Positions 41,541 through 50,310 of a stretch of DNA of 64,000 bases are shown piece after piece. The DNA is from Paraburkholderia sp. CNPSo 3272 (GTDB lineage Bacteria > Pseudomonadota > Gammaproteobacteria > Burkholderiales > Burkholderiaceae), in assembly GCF_024206495.1 (NCBI RefSeq), contig NZ_JAMBPQ010000029.1, forward strand, positions 22,998 to 86,997, read 5' to 3'. The notes beneath the pieces were generated by a model, which was given only the letters and a program-made list of their open reading frames with translations, was not told the origin of the DNA and made no database searches. The position numbers and the translations under genes were made by a program. Each line of letters begins with the position of its first letter. The first letter of the stretch is position 1.

Positions 41541-43841
41541 TCACGAAAGCGGAGCGAGCGTCGACAGCAGCGCCTGCGCGTCGCTGCGCGTGGCGGGGTC
41601 GTTCGACTCGATCACTTCGTTGATGAGCGAGCGTGCGCCGGACACGTCGCCCAGTGCGATGTATTCGTGCGCGAGGTCGAGCTTGTTGCGGGCGATGCGT
41701 GCGAGTTGCTCGGGCGTGAAGACCGGCAGCGGCTCGGCCGAATCGGGCGGCAGGTTCAGGTCGAAGTCGAGCGTGAGCGCGCCAAAGCGCGGCGCGCCGA
41801 GGCCCGCGAGCGCACCTGCGCCCGCCGTACCCGCTTCGATGGCCTGGCCCGCCAGCGGCGGCGGCGGCTCGAAGAACGGCGAAGAGAGACGCGCCGAGGC
41901 CTCGGGCGTGGCGGCCGGCTCGGTCGACAGCGGCGCCGTGGGCATGACCGGCTCCCCGATACGCGGCGGCAGGGGCAGGTCGAGGCCGCCCAGCGCGTCT
42001 ACTGCGTCTTGCGGGAACGCGATCGGGACTTCGGCGTAGCTCATGTCTTCCGCGGTGACTGCGGGTGCAGACGGAATTTCAGGCGCGGTATGCGGCGCCG
42101 GCGGGCGCTCGAAGGCTTCGGTGATGGGCGGCGTCGCGACGGGCGGTTCGGCTTGCTGCGCTTGTGCGGCTTGCGCTGCGCCGTCGCCGAACTCGAGCGC
42201 GATATCGGGCGTAGCAGGCTTTTGGGCGCCCGCCGGTTCATCCAGCGTGCGCGCCAGCGCCGCGGCGTCTTCGGCTGCGCGCGGCGCGCCAAGACTTTCG
42301 GGCGGCAGCGCATCCGCTCCCAGCTCCGCCGCGGCGGCGAGGCTGGCGGCGTCGGTCGCGTCGGCAAGCGTCTGCGGCTCCGCCGGTTCGACGTCGTGCG
42401 GCAGTTCGGGGGCCGCGTGAGTTTCCTGCGCCGCCGAAGGTGCCTGGGGGGCGGCCGGGTGCAGCGTCTCGGTCAGCGTCGGCGGTGGCGCTTCGTCGTG
42501 TTCGAGCGGCGCGGCAGTGACGTCTGGCGTGGGCACCGGCGTGATCGCGACTTCGTCCGCAGCGGCTTCGGCCGGCGCAACCGGCGGCACAACCTCTGCT
42601 TCCTCCCTAGGCGCGACTTCGTTCACGCCCGGTTCTTCCCCGGCGCGCGAAATCGGCTCGTGCAATACCGGCGGCTCCTCGGCCACAGGCGCGGCGGCAA
42701 CGGCGGCGGCAGCCGATGCTGACGCCGTTGGCTCGTGCGCTGCGGGCGAGACCTCAAGTGCCTGCTCAGCCGGTTTCTTGCGCTTGCGTGTGATCAGGCG
42801 CACGAACAACGCGAGCAGCGCCATCACGATCGCCGCCACGGCACCCATGGCGATCGGCGAGACTTCCGGTTGAGCGCCAGCCGGGCCGGCGTTCGCCGCA
42901 CCGTTCGGTAGTGGCGCGCCGCCTTGCGCAGCAGGCGCACCCGCGGAAGCACCGCCCGCCGTTTGCGCCGGCTTGCCGATGCCGTGCTGCTGCAACGCCA
43001 TCAGCACGCGGTTCTTCAGGGCGAGGAGCTGCTGCAGGCTCGAGACCGTCACGGGCGCCTTCGCGCCTTGCGTCGATGCGCTGCTCGCCGGGGCCTGCTG
43101 GACCGCACCGCTCCACACGTGCGCGTCGCTGGCCGCCGACGCCGGCGCCGCTCCGCTGGCGCCCACCGCAGCGGCGCCAGACGCGCCTTGCGCGGCCGCC
43201 TCGGGGCGGCTCGCGGCGGCTGCCGAAGCGGCCCCCGCTGTCGTCGAGGCAGCGCTGGCCGAACTCGCGCCACCCGTTGCGGCAGCAGCCGCCGCCGACG
43301 ATGCAGCCGCTACAGCCTCGGCAGCGCCACTCGAAGCAGCGGCGGGCGCGCTGGCAGGCGCAGCCGCCGCCGTGGAGGGCGCGCTGGCGGCACCCGAAGC
43401 CGCAGCCGCACCCGAAGCCGCAGCCGCAGCCGATGCCGCCGTCATGCCCGCCGCCGCACTCGAAACGTCCGGCGTCGCCGGCACGTTCAGCGTCGCACCC
43501 ACGCGCATGCGGCTGGGATCCTGCTTGATGAACGCGTTGGGGTTCGCATCGAAGAGCGACTGGCTCATGCGTGCGAGCGTGGCCTTGTCGTGCGACTGCG
43601 TGACATCGACGGCCACGTCATGCAACGACTGGCCCGGATGAACGGTGTATTGCCCCGCGATGCCAACCGCCGCCGCGGCGGACGATGCAGCACTGGAAGC
43701 ACTGGCACCTGCGGCGCCTTGCGCCGCGGCGAGGCCGCAGAACAGCAAGCTTGCCGCCGCCACGGTGGCGCGGACGGCGTGCCACCCTTGAGCGCGCTTC
43801 GCGCGAGGCGCGGCGCAAACAGAATCAAATCGAACGATCAT
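41541..43841 (-). CDS. fimV: FimV/HubP-like polar hub protein
   Basis: 766 residues from ATG 43841 (AAGG 6 bp upstream; ATG 43856 is possible). A signal peptide covers about 1-40. A LysM peptidoglycan-binding domain lies at 64-121 (QYTVHPGQSLHDVAVDV; RMRVGATLNVP), then a long Ala-rich stretch to about 325, one membrane helix at about 330-350, an acidic Pro/Ala-rich cytoplasmic region, and the C-terminal FimV domain at about 712-766 (RNKLDLAHEYIALGDVSGAR). FimV/HubP proteins organise the cell pole, type IV pili and motility proteins. The location between asd and truA is the usual one in proteobacteria. Confidence 0.9.
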   Translation of the reverse strand: MIVRFDSVCAAPRAKRAQGWHAVRATVAAASLLFCGLAAAQGAAGASASSAASSAAAAVGIAGQYTVHPGQSLHDVAVDVTQSHDKATLARMSQSLFDANPNAFIKQDPSRMRVGATLNVPATPDVSSAAAGMTAASAAAAASGAAAASGAASAPSTAAAAPASAPAAASSGAAEAVAAASSAAAAAATGGASSASAASTTAGAASAAAASRPEAAAQGASGAAAVGASGAAPASAASDAHVWSGAVQQAPASSASTQGAKAPVTVSSLQQLLALKNRVLMALQQHGIGKPAQTAGGASAGAPAAQGGAPLPNGAANAGPAGAQPEVSPIAMGAVAAIVMALLALFVRLITRKRKKPAEQALEVSPAAHEPTASASAAAAVAAAPVAEEPPVLHEPISRAGEEPGVNEVAPREEAEVVPPVAPAEAAADEVAITPVPTPDVTAAPLEHDEAPPPTLTETLHPAAPQAPSAAQETHAAPELPHDVEPAEPQTLADATDAASLAAAAELGADALPPESLGAPRAAEDAAALARTLDEPAGAQKPATPDIALEFGDGAAQAAQAQQAEPPVATPPITEAFERPPAPHTAPEIPSAPAVTAEDMSYAEVPIAFPQDAVDALGGLDLPLPPRIGEPVMPTAPLSTEPAATPEASARLSSPFFEPPPPLAGQAIEAGTAGAGALAGLGAPRFGALTLDFDLNLPPDSAEPLPVFTPEQLARIARNKLDLAHEYIALGDVSGARSLINEVIESNDPATRSDAQALLSTLAPLS

Positions 43842-43912
43842 CAGTTGCCTTGGCATACCGCTCTTGCGGCTGTCGATCAAATAGGTGTGTGCTTCGGGGC
43901 GATTGCATCGAT

Positions 43913-43940
43913 GCATGCAATAAAAAGCATGCAATAAAAA
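43913..43940 (-). repeat. 14-bp tandem duplication upstream of fimV
   Basis: GCATGCAATAAAAA occurs twice in perfect tandem, immediately beside the asd terminator, whose U-tract is part of the second copy. It lies 72 bp upstream of the fimV start on the minus strand. It appears to be a local duplication that enlarges the AT-rich region. Confidence 0.8.
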
Positions 43941-43966
43941 AGCGCCGCGACTGGCGCGGCGCTTTT
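43936..43966 (-). terminator. Intrinsic terminator of asd
   Basis: Ten-bp inverted repeat AAGCGCCGCG at 43940-43949 and CGCGGCGCTT at 43955-43964 with a 5-nt loop. On the minus strand the stem is followed by U residues (A-run 43936-43941). It lies 41 bp past the asd stop and separates asd from fimV. Confidence 0.9.
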
Positions 43967-44006
43967 CACCCTGTCTACGCGTCATTAGCCGCGTAGTTTA
44001 ATTCAT

Positions 44007-45128
44007 TCACTTGTCGAGCAGAATGCGCAACATGCGGCGCAGCGGTTCAGCCGCGCCCCACAGCAGCTGGTCGCCCACCGTGAAGGCCGACAGATATTCG
44101 CCGCCCATGGCCAGTTTGCGCAGGCGGCCCACCGGCACCGACAGCGTGCCCGTGACCACGGCCGGCGACAGATCGCGCATCGACGCTTCGCGCTGGTTCG
44201 GCACGACCTTGACCCAGTCGTTGGCCGAAGCGAGGATGCCGTCGATCTCGTCGAGCGGCACGTCCTTCTTCAGCTTGATCGTGAGCGCCTGCGAGTGGCA
44301 GCGCATCGCGCCGATACGCACGCACAAGCCGTCGACCGGAATCGAGCCCGGCTGGCCCATGGCCGGCTTGCCGAGAATCTTGTTGGTTTCCGCGCCGCCC
44401 TTCCACTCTTCCTTCGACATGCCGTTGCCGAGATCCTTGTCGATCCACGGAATCAGCGAGCCCGCGAGCGGCACGCCGAAGTGTTCGGTCGGCATGGCGT
44501 CGCTGTTCATGGTGGCCAGCACCTTGCGGTCGATGTCGAGGATCGCCGACGACGGATTCGCGAGATCGCTCGCGACCGATGCGTTGAGCGCACCCATCTG
44601 CGAGAGCAGTTCGCGCATGTTCTGCGCGCCCGCGCCCGAAGCGGCCTGGTAGGTCATGGCCGTCATCCAGTCGACGAGGTTTTCACGGAACAGGCCGCCG
44701 AGCGCCATCAGCATGAGGCTGACCGTGCAGTTGCCGCCGACGAAGTCCTTCTGACCCTTGACGAGCGCGTCCTTGATGACGTCGAGGTTGACCGGGTCGA
44801 GGATGATGACGGCGTCGTCCTTCATGCGCAGCGCCGAGGCCGCGTCGATCCAGTAGCCCTTCCAGCCTGCCGCGCGCAGCTTCGGATACACCTCGTTGGT
44901 GTAGTCGCCGCCCTGGGCAGTGATGATGATGTCGCACTTCTTGAGCTCGTCGACGCTGTTCGCGTCCTTGAGCTTCGTCTCGTTTTTGGCGTACGACGGA
45001 GCTGCGCCGCCTGCATTGCTGGTGCTGAAAAACACCGGTTCGATCAGGTCGAAATCACGTTCTTCCTGCATGCGCTGCATCAGCACGCTGCCGACCATGC
45101 CGCGCCAACCTACGAGACCTACGTTCAT
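44007..45128 (-). CDS. asd: Aspartate-semialdehyde dehydrogenase
   Basis: 373 residues from ATG 45128, chosen for AAGGG 6 bp upstream and the NADP-binding start VGLVGWRGMVGSVL. The active-site cysteine is Cys134 (GGNCTVSLML), equivalent to Cys135 in E. coli. TYQAASGAGAQNM and the substrate-binding RIGAMRCHSQA also match. It makes aspartate semialdehyde for lysine, threonine, methionine and diaminopimelate. It is closed by its own terminator. Confidence 0.97.
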   Translation of the reverse strand: MNVGLVGWRGMVGSVLMQRMQEERDFDLIEPVFFSTSNAGGAAPSYAKNETKLKDANSVDELKKCDIIITAQGGDYTNEVYPKLRAAGWKGYWIDAASALRMKDDAVIILDPVNLDVIKDALVKGQKDFVGGNCTVSLMLMALGGLFRENLVDWMTAMTYQAASGAGAQNMRELLSQMGALNASVASDLANPSSAILDIDRKVLATMNSDAMPTEHFGVPLAGSLIPWIDKDLGNGMSKEEWKGGAETNKILGKPAMGQPGSIPVDGLCVRIGAMRCHSQALTIKLKKDVPLDEIDGILASANDWVKVVPNQREASMRDLSPAVVTGTLSVPVGRLRKLAMGGEYLSAFTVGDQLLWGAAEPLRRMLRILLDK

Positions 45129-45457
45129 GACTAACCCTTGAGATGGACACACTTCCCCGCTTCGCTCGCCCGGCGTGGCCGCGCGGGGAAGATGAGCGGG
45201 CACGACGAGCGATCAACGAATGGTGATCGTTTTGATAATCGTCGTTTTCGTGGTGATGGCGAGCGAAATCGCACGGGCTTTCATGCCGTGGATGTTCGTA
45301 ACAGTCGTGATCTGGGAGATCTTCGCCATCGAAGCAATATACACGAAACAGTTAATTCGCGCGGAAAAAACCTACTTTCCGCTATTTGCAACGCTCATTC
45401 TTCAGGCGCGCGAAGCAAAAAAGGGCACGCCTGAAACGGCATGCCCTTCGTGCGGCT
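45129..45457 (-). other. leuB-asd intergenic region
   Basis: 329 bp with a lower GC content than the surroundings. It contains the leuB terminator at its distal end and must contain the asd promoter; no convincing pair of hexamers was found. A plus-strand open frame (45220-45522) begins with a strongly hydrophobic stretch (VIVLIIVVFVV) but lacks a ribosome-binding site and runs through the terminator into antisense leuB, so it is not called as a gene. Confidence 0.5.
45415..45448 (-). terminator. Intrinsic terminator of leuB
   Basis: AAGGGCACGCC at 45421-45431 pairs with GGCATGCCCTT at 45438-45448 (one mismatch, 6-nt loop), followed on the minus strand by a run of U (A-run 45417-45422). It lies directly after the leuB stop and ends the leuCDB unit. 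Confidence 0.9.
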
Positions 45458-46525
45458 TTACAGCGCTGCGACCACCGCATCGCCCATTGCCACCGTGCCG
45501 ACCTGCTTGCAGTCCGGCGTGATGATATCGGCGGTGCGATAGCCTTGTTCCAGCACCTTCTTCACCGCGTTCTCGATGCGGTCCGCCTGTTCCGGGCGGC
45601 CCAGCGAGTAGCGCAGCATCATGGCCGCCGAAAGGATCGTGGCGAGCGGGTTGGCGATGCCCTTGCCCGCGATGTCCGGCGCCGAACCGTGCGACGGCTC
45701 GTACAGACCCTTGTTGTTCTTGTCGAGCGAGGCCGAGGGCAGCATGCCGATCGAGCCCGTGAGCATCGCGGCTTCGTCCGAGAGAATGTCGCCGAACATG
45801 TTGCCGGTCACCACCACGTCGAACGCCTTCGGCGCCTTCACGAGCTGCATGGCCGCGTTGTCGACGTACATGTGCGACAGTTCGACGTCCGGATATTCCT
45901 TCGAGACATCGATCATGATGTCCTTCCAGAACTGCGACGTTTCGAGCACGTTGGCCTTGTCGACAGAAGTGAGCTTCTTCTGGCGCTTTTGCGCGGCCTG
46001 GAACGCCACGTGAGCAATGCGGCGCACTTCGGGCTCCGCATAGCGCATCGTGTCGAAGCCTTCGCGCGCGCCCTTGAAGTTGCCGTCCGGCGCTTCACGC
46101 GTGCCGCGCGGCTGGCCGAAGTAGATGTCGCCGTTCAGTTCACGCACGATCAGGATGTCGAGGCCAGAAACGATTTCCGGCTTCAGCGACGACGCTCCCG
46201 TGAGTTGCGGATAGCAGATCGCCGGACGGAAGTTCGCGAACAGTTCCAGATGCTTGCGCAGGCCGAGAATGGCCTGCTCCGGACGCAGCGCGCGCTCGAG
46301 CTTGTCGTATTTCCAGTCGCCCACGGCGCCGAACAGGATCGCGTCGGCGGATCTGGCCAGCGCGAGCGTTGCATCGGGCAGCGGGTGGCCGCTTGCCTCG
46401 TAGCCCGCGCCGCCGACCGGCGCCTCTTCCAGCTCGAACTTTTCGCCCAGTGCGTTGAGCACCTTGACGGCTTCCTTGACGATCTCGGGACCGATGCCGT
46501 CGCCCGGCAGCACTGCAATCTTCAT
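45458..46525 (-). CDS. leuB: 3-isopropylmalate dehydrogenase
   Basis: 355 residues, the standard length. It begins KIAVLPGDGIGPEIVKEAV, with LGLRKHLELFANFRPA and the substrate-binding YFGQPRG and VDKANVLETSQFW segments, and the cofactor loop EPSHGSAPDIAGKGIANPLA. It is the third enzyme of the leucine branch, oxidising and decarboxylating isopropylmalate. It follows leuD by 44 bp and is closed by an intrinsic terminator. Confidence 0.97.
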   Translation of the reverse strand: MKIAVLPGDGIGPEIVKEAVKVLNALGEKFELEEAPVGGAGYEASGHPLPDATLALARSADAILFGAVGDWKYDKLERALRPEQAILGLRKHLELFANFRPAICYPQLTGASSLKPEIVSGLDILIVRELNGDIYFGQPRGTREAPDGNFKGAREGFDTMRYAEPEVRRIAHVAFQAAQKRQKKLTSVDKANVLETSQFWKDIMIDVSKEYPDVELSHMYVDNAAMQLVKAPKAFDVVVTGNMFGDILSDEAAMLTGSIGMLPSASLDKNNKGLYEPSHGSAPDIAGKGIANPLATILSAAMMLRYSLGRPEQADRIENAVKKVLEQGYRTADIITPDCKQVGTVAMGDAVVAAL

Positions 46526-46569
46526 CCTGTGATTCCTCGCTGTTTGTTCAGTGTGCGTATGTGCAGGTA

Positions 46570-47220
46570 TCAGAGCACGCGGTTGTTCAGCCAGGGCTGG
46601 CGCGCGAGGCGCTCGGCTTCGTACTGGCGGATCTTGTCGGCGTGACGCAGCGTGAGACCGATGTCGTCGAAGCCGTTCAGCAGACAGTAGCGGCGGAACG
46701 CGGCCACTTCGAACGGATATTCCTTCGAGCCGTCCGTCGTGCGCACGACCTGCTTGTCCAGATCGATCGTGAGCTGGAAGCCGTTGAACGCATACGTCTC
46801 GTTGAACAGGTGATCCACATCGGCTTCGGAAAGCACGATCGGCAGCAGGCCGTTCTTGAAGCAGTTGTTATAGAAGATGTCCGCGAAGCTCGGCGCGATG
46901 ATCGCGCGGAAGCCGTACTGGTCGAGCGCCCAAGGTGCGTGCTCGCGCGAGCTGCCGCAGCCGAAGTTCTTGCGCGTGAGCAGCACCGAGGCACCCTGAT
47001 AACGCGGCTGGTTCAGCACGAAGTCGGGGTTCAGCGGGCGCTTCGAGTTGTCCTGGCCCGGCTCGCCGTGGTCGAGGTAACGCCATTCGTCGAAGGCGTT
47101 CGGGCCGAAGCCGGTGCGCTTGATCGACTTGAGGAACTGCTTGGGAATGATCGCGTCGGTATCGACATTCTCGCGATCGAGCGGCGCCACGACGCCGGTG
47201 TGTACGATGAATTTTTCCAT
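46570..47220 (-). CDS. leuD: 3-isopropylmalate dehydratase small subunit
   Basis: 216 residues with the LeuD signatures FIVHTGVVAPLDRENVDTDAI near the N-terminus and FGCGSSREHAPWAL in the swivel domain. It pairs with LeuC to isomerise 2- to 3-isopropylmalate. It starts 18 bp after the leuC stop, so the two are co-translated. The entericidin-like lipoprotein gene that I recall between leuC and leuD in some Burkholderia is absent here. Confidence 0.97.
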   Translation of the reverse strand: MEKFIVHTGVVAPLDRENVDTDAIIPKQFLKSIKRTGFGPNAFDEWRYLDHGEPGQDNSKRPLNPDFVLNQPRYQGASVLLTRKNFGCGSSREHAPWALDQYGFRAIIAPSFADIFYNNCFKNGLLPIVLSEADVDHLFNETYAFNGFQLTIDLDKQVVRTTDGSKEYPFEVAAFRRYCLLNGFDDIGLTLRHADKIRQYEAERLARQPWLNNRVL

Positions 47221-47238
47221 GATCCGTGTAGCCTCAGC

Positions 47239-48648
47239 TCAGCCCAGCTTGCGAATGTCGACGAAATGGCCTTCGATTGCCGCGGCGGCTGCCATGGCCG
47301 GGCTCACGAGGTGCGTGCGACCGCCCGCGCCCTGACGGCCTTCGAAGTTGCGGTTCGAGGTCGATGCGCAGCGCTCGCCCGGCTCCAGCCGGTCGGCGTT
47401 CATCGCGAGACACATCGAGCAGCCCGGTTCGCGCCATTCGAAACCGGCTTCGGTGAACACCTTGTCGAGGCCTTCGCGCTCGGCTTGCGCCTTCACGAGA
47501 CCCGAACCCGGCACGACCATCGCGAGGCGGATGTTCGGCGCCACGCGGCGGCCGAGCTTTTTCACGACGTATGCGGCGGAGCGCAGGTCTTCGATGCGCG
47601 CGTTCGTGCACGAGCCGATGAAAATCTTGTCCGGCTTGATCGACTCGATCGGCGTATTCGGTTCGAGCGCCATGTACTGCAGTGCGCGTTCCATCGCGTC
47701 GCGCTTGACCGGGTCCTTCTCGCGCTCGGGGTCCGGCACACGGCTGTCGACTGCCGTGACCATTTCCGGCGACGTGCCCCACGTGACCTGCGGCACGATG
47801 TCGGCCGCGCTCAGTTCGACCACGCGGTCGAAGTGCGCGCCTTCGTCGGTGCGGAAGTTCTTCCAGTCCTCGACGGCCTGATCCCACTCCGCGCCTTGCG
47901 GCGAGTACGGACGGCCCTTGAGGTATTCGATCGTGGTGTCGTCCACGGCGACCATGCCGGCGCGCGCCCCGCCTTCGATCGCCATGTTGCACACGGTCAT
48001 GCGGCCTTCCATCGTGAGGCTGCGGATCATCGAGCCGCCGAACTCCATGGCGTAGCCCGTGCCGCCCGCGGTGCCGATCTTGCCGATGATGGCGAGCACG
48101 ATGTCCTTCGCGGTGCAGCCGCGCGGCAGTTGGCCCTCGACCTTGACGAGCATGTTCTTGCTCTTCTTTTGCAGGAGCGTTTGCGTGGCCAGCACGTGCT
48201 CGACTTCGGAGGTGCCGATGCCGTGCGCGAGCGCACCGAACGCGCCGTGCGTGGACGTATGCGAGTCGCCGCAAACGATGGTCATGCCAGGCAGCGTTGC
48301 GCCCTGCTCCGGACCGACGATGTGAACGATGCCCTGGCGCTGGTCGGCCATCTTGAACTGCGTGATGCCGAAGGAGTCGCAGTTCGAATCGAGCGTGTCC
48401 ACCTGCAGCTTCGAGACCGGATCAGCAATACCGTGGCTGCGGTCCGTGGTCGGCACGTTATGGTCGGAAACGGCCAGGTTCGCGCTGATGCGCCACACCG
48501 GGCGCTCGTGCAGTTTCAGGCCTTCGAAAGCCTGCGGACTGGTGACTTCGTGCAACAGATGACGGTCGATGTAGAGAATCGTCGTGCCATCGTCTTCCGT
48601 GTGGACCACATGGGTGTCCCACAATTTGTCGTAGAGCGTCTTTGCCAT
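47239..48648 (-). CDS. leuC: 3-isopropylmalate dehydratase large subunit
   Basis: 469 residues of the aconitase family. The 4Fe-4S cysteines are in FIGSCTNARIEDL and EPGCSMCLAMN, and VCGDSHTSTHGAFGALAHGI is the substrate-loop signature. It is first of leuC-leuD-leuB; leuA is not in the window. The 644-bp region upstream has no gene on either strand that I can support. Confidence 0.97.
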   Translation of the reverse strand: MAKTLYDKLWDTHVVHTEDDGTTILYIDRHLLHEVTSPQAFEGLKLHERPVWRISANLAVSDHNVPTTDRSHGIADPVSKLQVDTLDSNCDSFGITQFKMADQRQGIVHIVGPEQGATLPGMTIVCGDSHTSTHGAFGALAHGIGTSEVEHVLATQTLLQKKSKNMLVKVEGQLPRGCTAKDIVLAIIGKIGTAGGTGYAMEFGGSMIRSLTMEGRMTVCNMAIEGGARAGMVAVDDTTIEYLKGRPYSPQGAEWDQAVEDWKNFRTDEGAHFDRVVELSAADIVPQVTWGTSPEMVTAVDSRVPDPEREKDPVKRDAMERALQYMALEPNTPIESIKPDKIFIGSCTNARIEDLRSAAYVVKKLGRRVAPNIRLAMVVPGSGLVKAQAEREGLDKVFTEAGFEWREPGCSMCLAMNADRLEPGERCASTSNRNFEGRQGAGGRTHLVSPAMAAAAAIEGHFVDIRKLG

Positions 48649-49292
48649 GATGTGCGGGGAAATGTTTGACTGCGGGGCAATACGGTGTGAATCGATTATG
48701 CCACGCGAAACCCGCTTGCCACAGGGCCTTTCCCGAAAAAAAGCGATAAAAAACAGGGAGTTGGGTGGTAGTCGCGATACCTGTATCAGCGTTACCCGGC
48801 GCGCGCGTCGTCGGCGCGCAAGGGCGCCACGGCGTAGCGGGCGCCGCTCGGCCGCGCATTAAAAGGGTTCGGGGATGCAAAAAGGAGATGCGCCGGCCCG
48901 ACCACGACCGGCGCAAGTTGGTGAACGCTGTGAGAACGTTGCAACATGGGCTTCGGGTTCCGCGACACAGGGGGGTGCCGCATCGCCGAGGTCCATAGCT
49001 GTCTAACGGCAAATCGGCGCCAAGGTTTAATCGGGCGATTGCGGCGCACGAAAACGGTGCGTCGTAGCTCTCGCCATTCAGTTAGCCATCCTGATTATCA
49101 TGACCGGTTACCCCGGCTGACGGCCATCGCCATCGCCACCGGCAAGCGCGGCGAATCGGGGCGAACGCCGCCCGGTCATGCACAAGCCAGGCACGAGGTT
49201 TGCTCGACGAGCCCGGCCGCGCGGAGTTCCACTGTGAGTGCGTCGCACTCAACAAACGACGCCGCGGCTGACCAGGCAAACCCGGAGGCTTC
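48649..49292 (-). other. Long gene-free region between leuC and the MipA gene
   Basis: 644 bp between divergent genes. On the leuC side there is a possible -10 box (48695-48700), two A/T tracts at 48735-48752 and a small perfect inverted repeat GATAC-CT-GTATC at 48776-48787. The remainder is GC-rich with no supported open frame. No leucine-rich leader peptide was found upstream of leuC. On the right, GGAGG lies 4 bp before the MipA start. Confidence 0.5.
48695..48700 (-). promoter_or_regulatory. Possible -10 box of leuC
   Basis: Reads CATAAT on the minus strand (context GTGGCATAATCG), about 46 bp upstream of the leuC start. The sequence 16-18 bp further upstream does not resemble a -35 box, so the call is tentative. 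Confidence 0.35.
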
Positions 49293-50207
49293 ATGCCACT
49301 CGCAATCCGCACTGCGCAACAACGAAAAAGCAGAATAAAACCATCGGCGCCGCGCCGCTCGCCGGCCACGCAGCGTGCGTCGCTCGCCGCCGTGGCATGC
49401 GCCCTCGCAGCGCTCGCCCCGCGCGCCGAGGCGCAGACCCCCTCGCCGCTCGGCGAATGGCAATATTCCGCAGGCATCCCGCTCGAAAAGATGTTTCAGC
49501 CGAACCGTCCCGACTTCGAGGCGCGGCTCGGCGTGGGCGCGACCTTCGAACCGCGCTACGACGGCTCGGACCGCTATCACACGCTGGTCGGGCCGAGCAT
49601 CGACCTGCGCTACAAGGACATCCTTTTCGGTTCGACGGGCGAGGGCTTCGGCGCCAACGTTCTGCAGGGCCCGAACTGGCGCGTGAGCGTTGCCGGGGCC
49701 TATGACCTCGGGCGGCGCGGCCAGGACGACCCGACGCGGCTGCACGGTATGGGCAACATCAACCCGGCGCCGGAATTGAAGATAGCCGGTGAGTACGTGA
49801 TTTCGAAGGACTTTCCGCTCGTGTTCCGCACCGCCTTCACGCGCAGTTTCGGCGGTTCGAACGGCTGGACCGCGGATCTCGGCGCCTACATGCCGCTACC
49901 GGGCAGCAACCAGAACTTCTACTGGTTCGCCGGCCCCTCGGTCACGTTCGCCGACTCCAACTACATGCAGAGCTGGTTTGGCGTGACGCCGCAGCAGGCG
50001 GCCGCATCGGGTTACCGTCAGTACAACGCGAGCGCGGGCCTCAAGTCGGCCGGCTTCGGCATCACGATGGTGTACTTCGTCGACAAACATTGGTTCGTGA
50101 GCGCGGACGGCGCCATCAAGCGCCTGCTCGGCAGCGCCTCGAACAGCCCGATCATCCAGTCGAAGACGGGCGGCGTTTGCGACGTCTCGATCAATTACCA
50201 GTTCTAG
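49293..50207 (+). CDS. MipA/OmpV-family outer-membrane protein
   Basis: 304 residues. The signal peptide (about 1-48) has a long basic n-region and ends AALAPRAEAQ. The mature protein reads as a beta barrel of the MipA/OmpV family: RLGVGATFEPRYDGSDRY, VGPSIDLRYKDILFGS, ITMVYFVDKHWFVSADGAIKRLLG, and a C-terminal aromatic (INYQF) as required by the Bam complex. Family members scaffold murein enzymes or form porin-like barrels; two-component regulation is common. A QseBC-like system lies 1.7 kb downstream. GGAGG precedes the ATG by 4 bp. Confidence 0.88.
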   Translation: MPLAIRTAQQRKSRIKPSAPRRSPATQRASLAAVACALAALAPRAEAQTPSPLGEWQYSAGIPLEKMFQPNRPDFEARLGVGATFEPRYDGSDRYHTLVGPSIDLRYKDILFGSTGEGFGANVLQGPNWRVSVAGAYDLGRRGQDDPTRLHGMGNINPAPELKIAGEYVISKDFPLVFRTAFTRSFGGSNGWTADLGAYMPLPGSNQNFYWFAGPSVTFADSNYMQSWFGVTPQQAAASGYRQYNASAGLKSAGFGITMVYFVDKHWFVSADGAIKRLLGSASNSPIIQSKTGGVCDVSINYQF

Positions 50208-50286
50208 CGTGGCCGGCCGCCTGACCGGCGTCGGGCCGGCGCATGTCGCGCGAGCAGGCGCCTGAGCGGCCACCGCTCATTCAGCG

Positions 50287-50298
50287 CTCATTCTTCGC
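50287..50298 (+). repeat. 12-bp direct repeat, left copy, flanking the terC remnant
   Basis: CTCATTCTTCGC, identical to 50887-50898. The two copies are exactly 600 bp apart and bracket the degenerate terC frame. They could be remains of a duplication or recombination event, or chance. Confidence 0.5.
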
Positions 50299-50310
50299 CA
50301 CTATCCTTGA

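Noticed and set aside
41541..43841. Ala-rich fimV region considered as a possible recombination hotspot or surface adhesin
   Set aside because: The LysM domain, single membrane helix and C-terminal FimV domain with the conserved location identify it as FimV; no adhesin motifs were seen.
46561..48669. 702-codon plus-strand open frame opposite leuD and leuC
   Set aside because: Antisense to two complete dehydratase subunits; His/Arg/Val-rich GC artefact.
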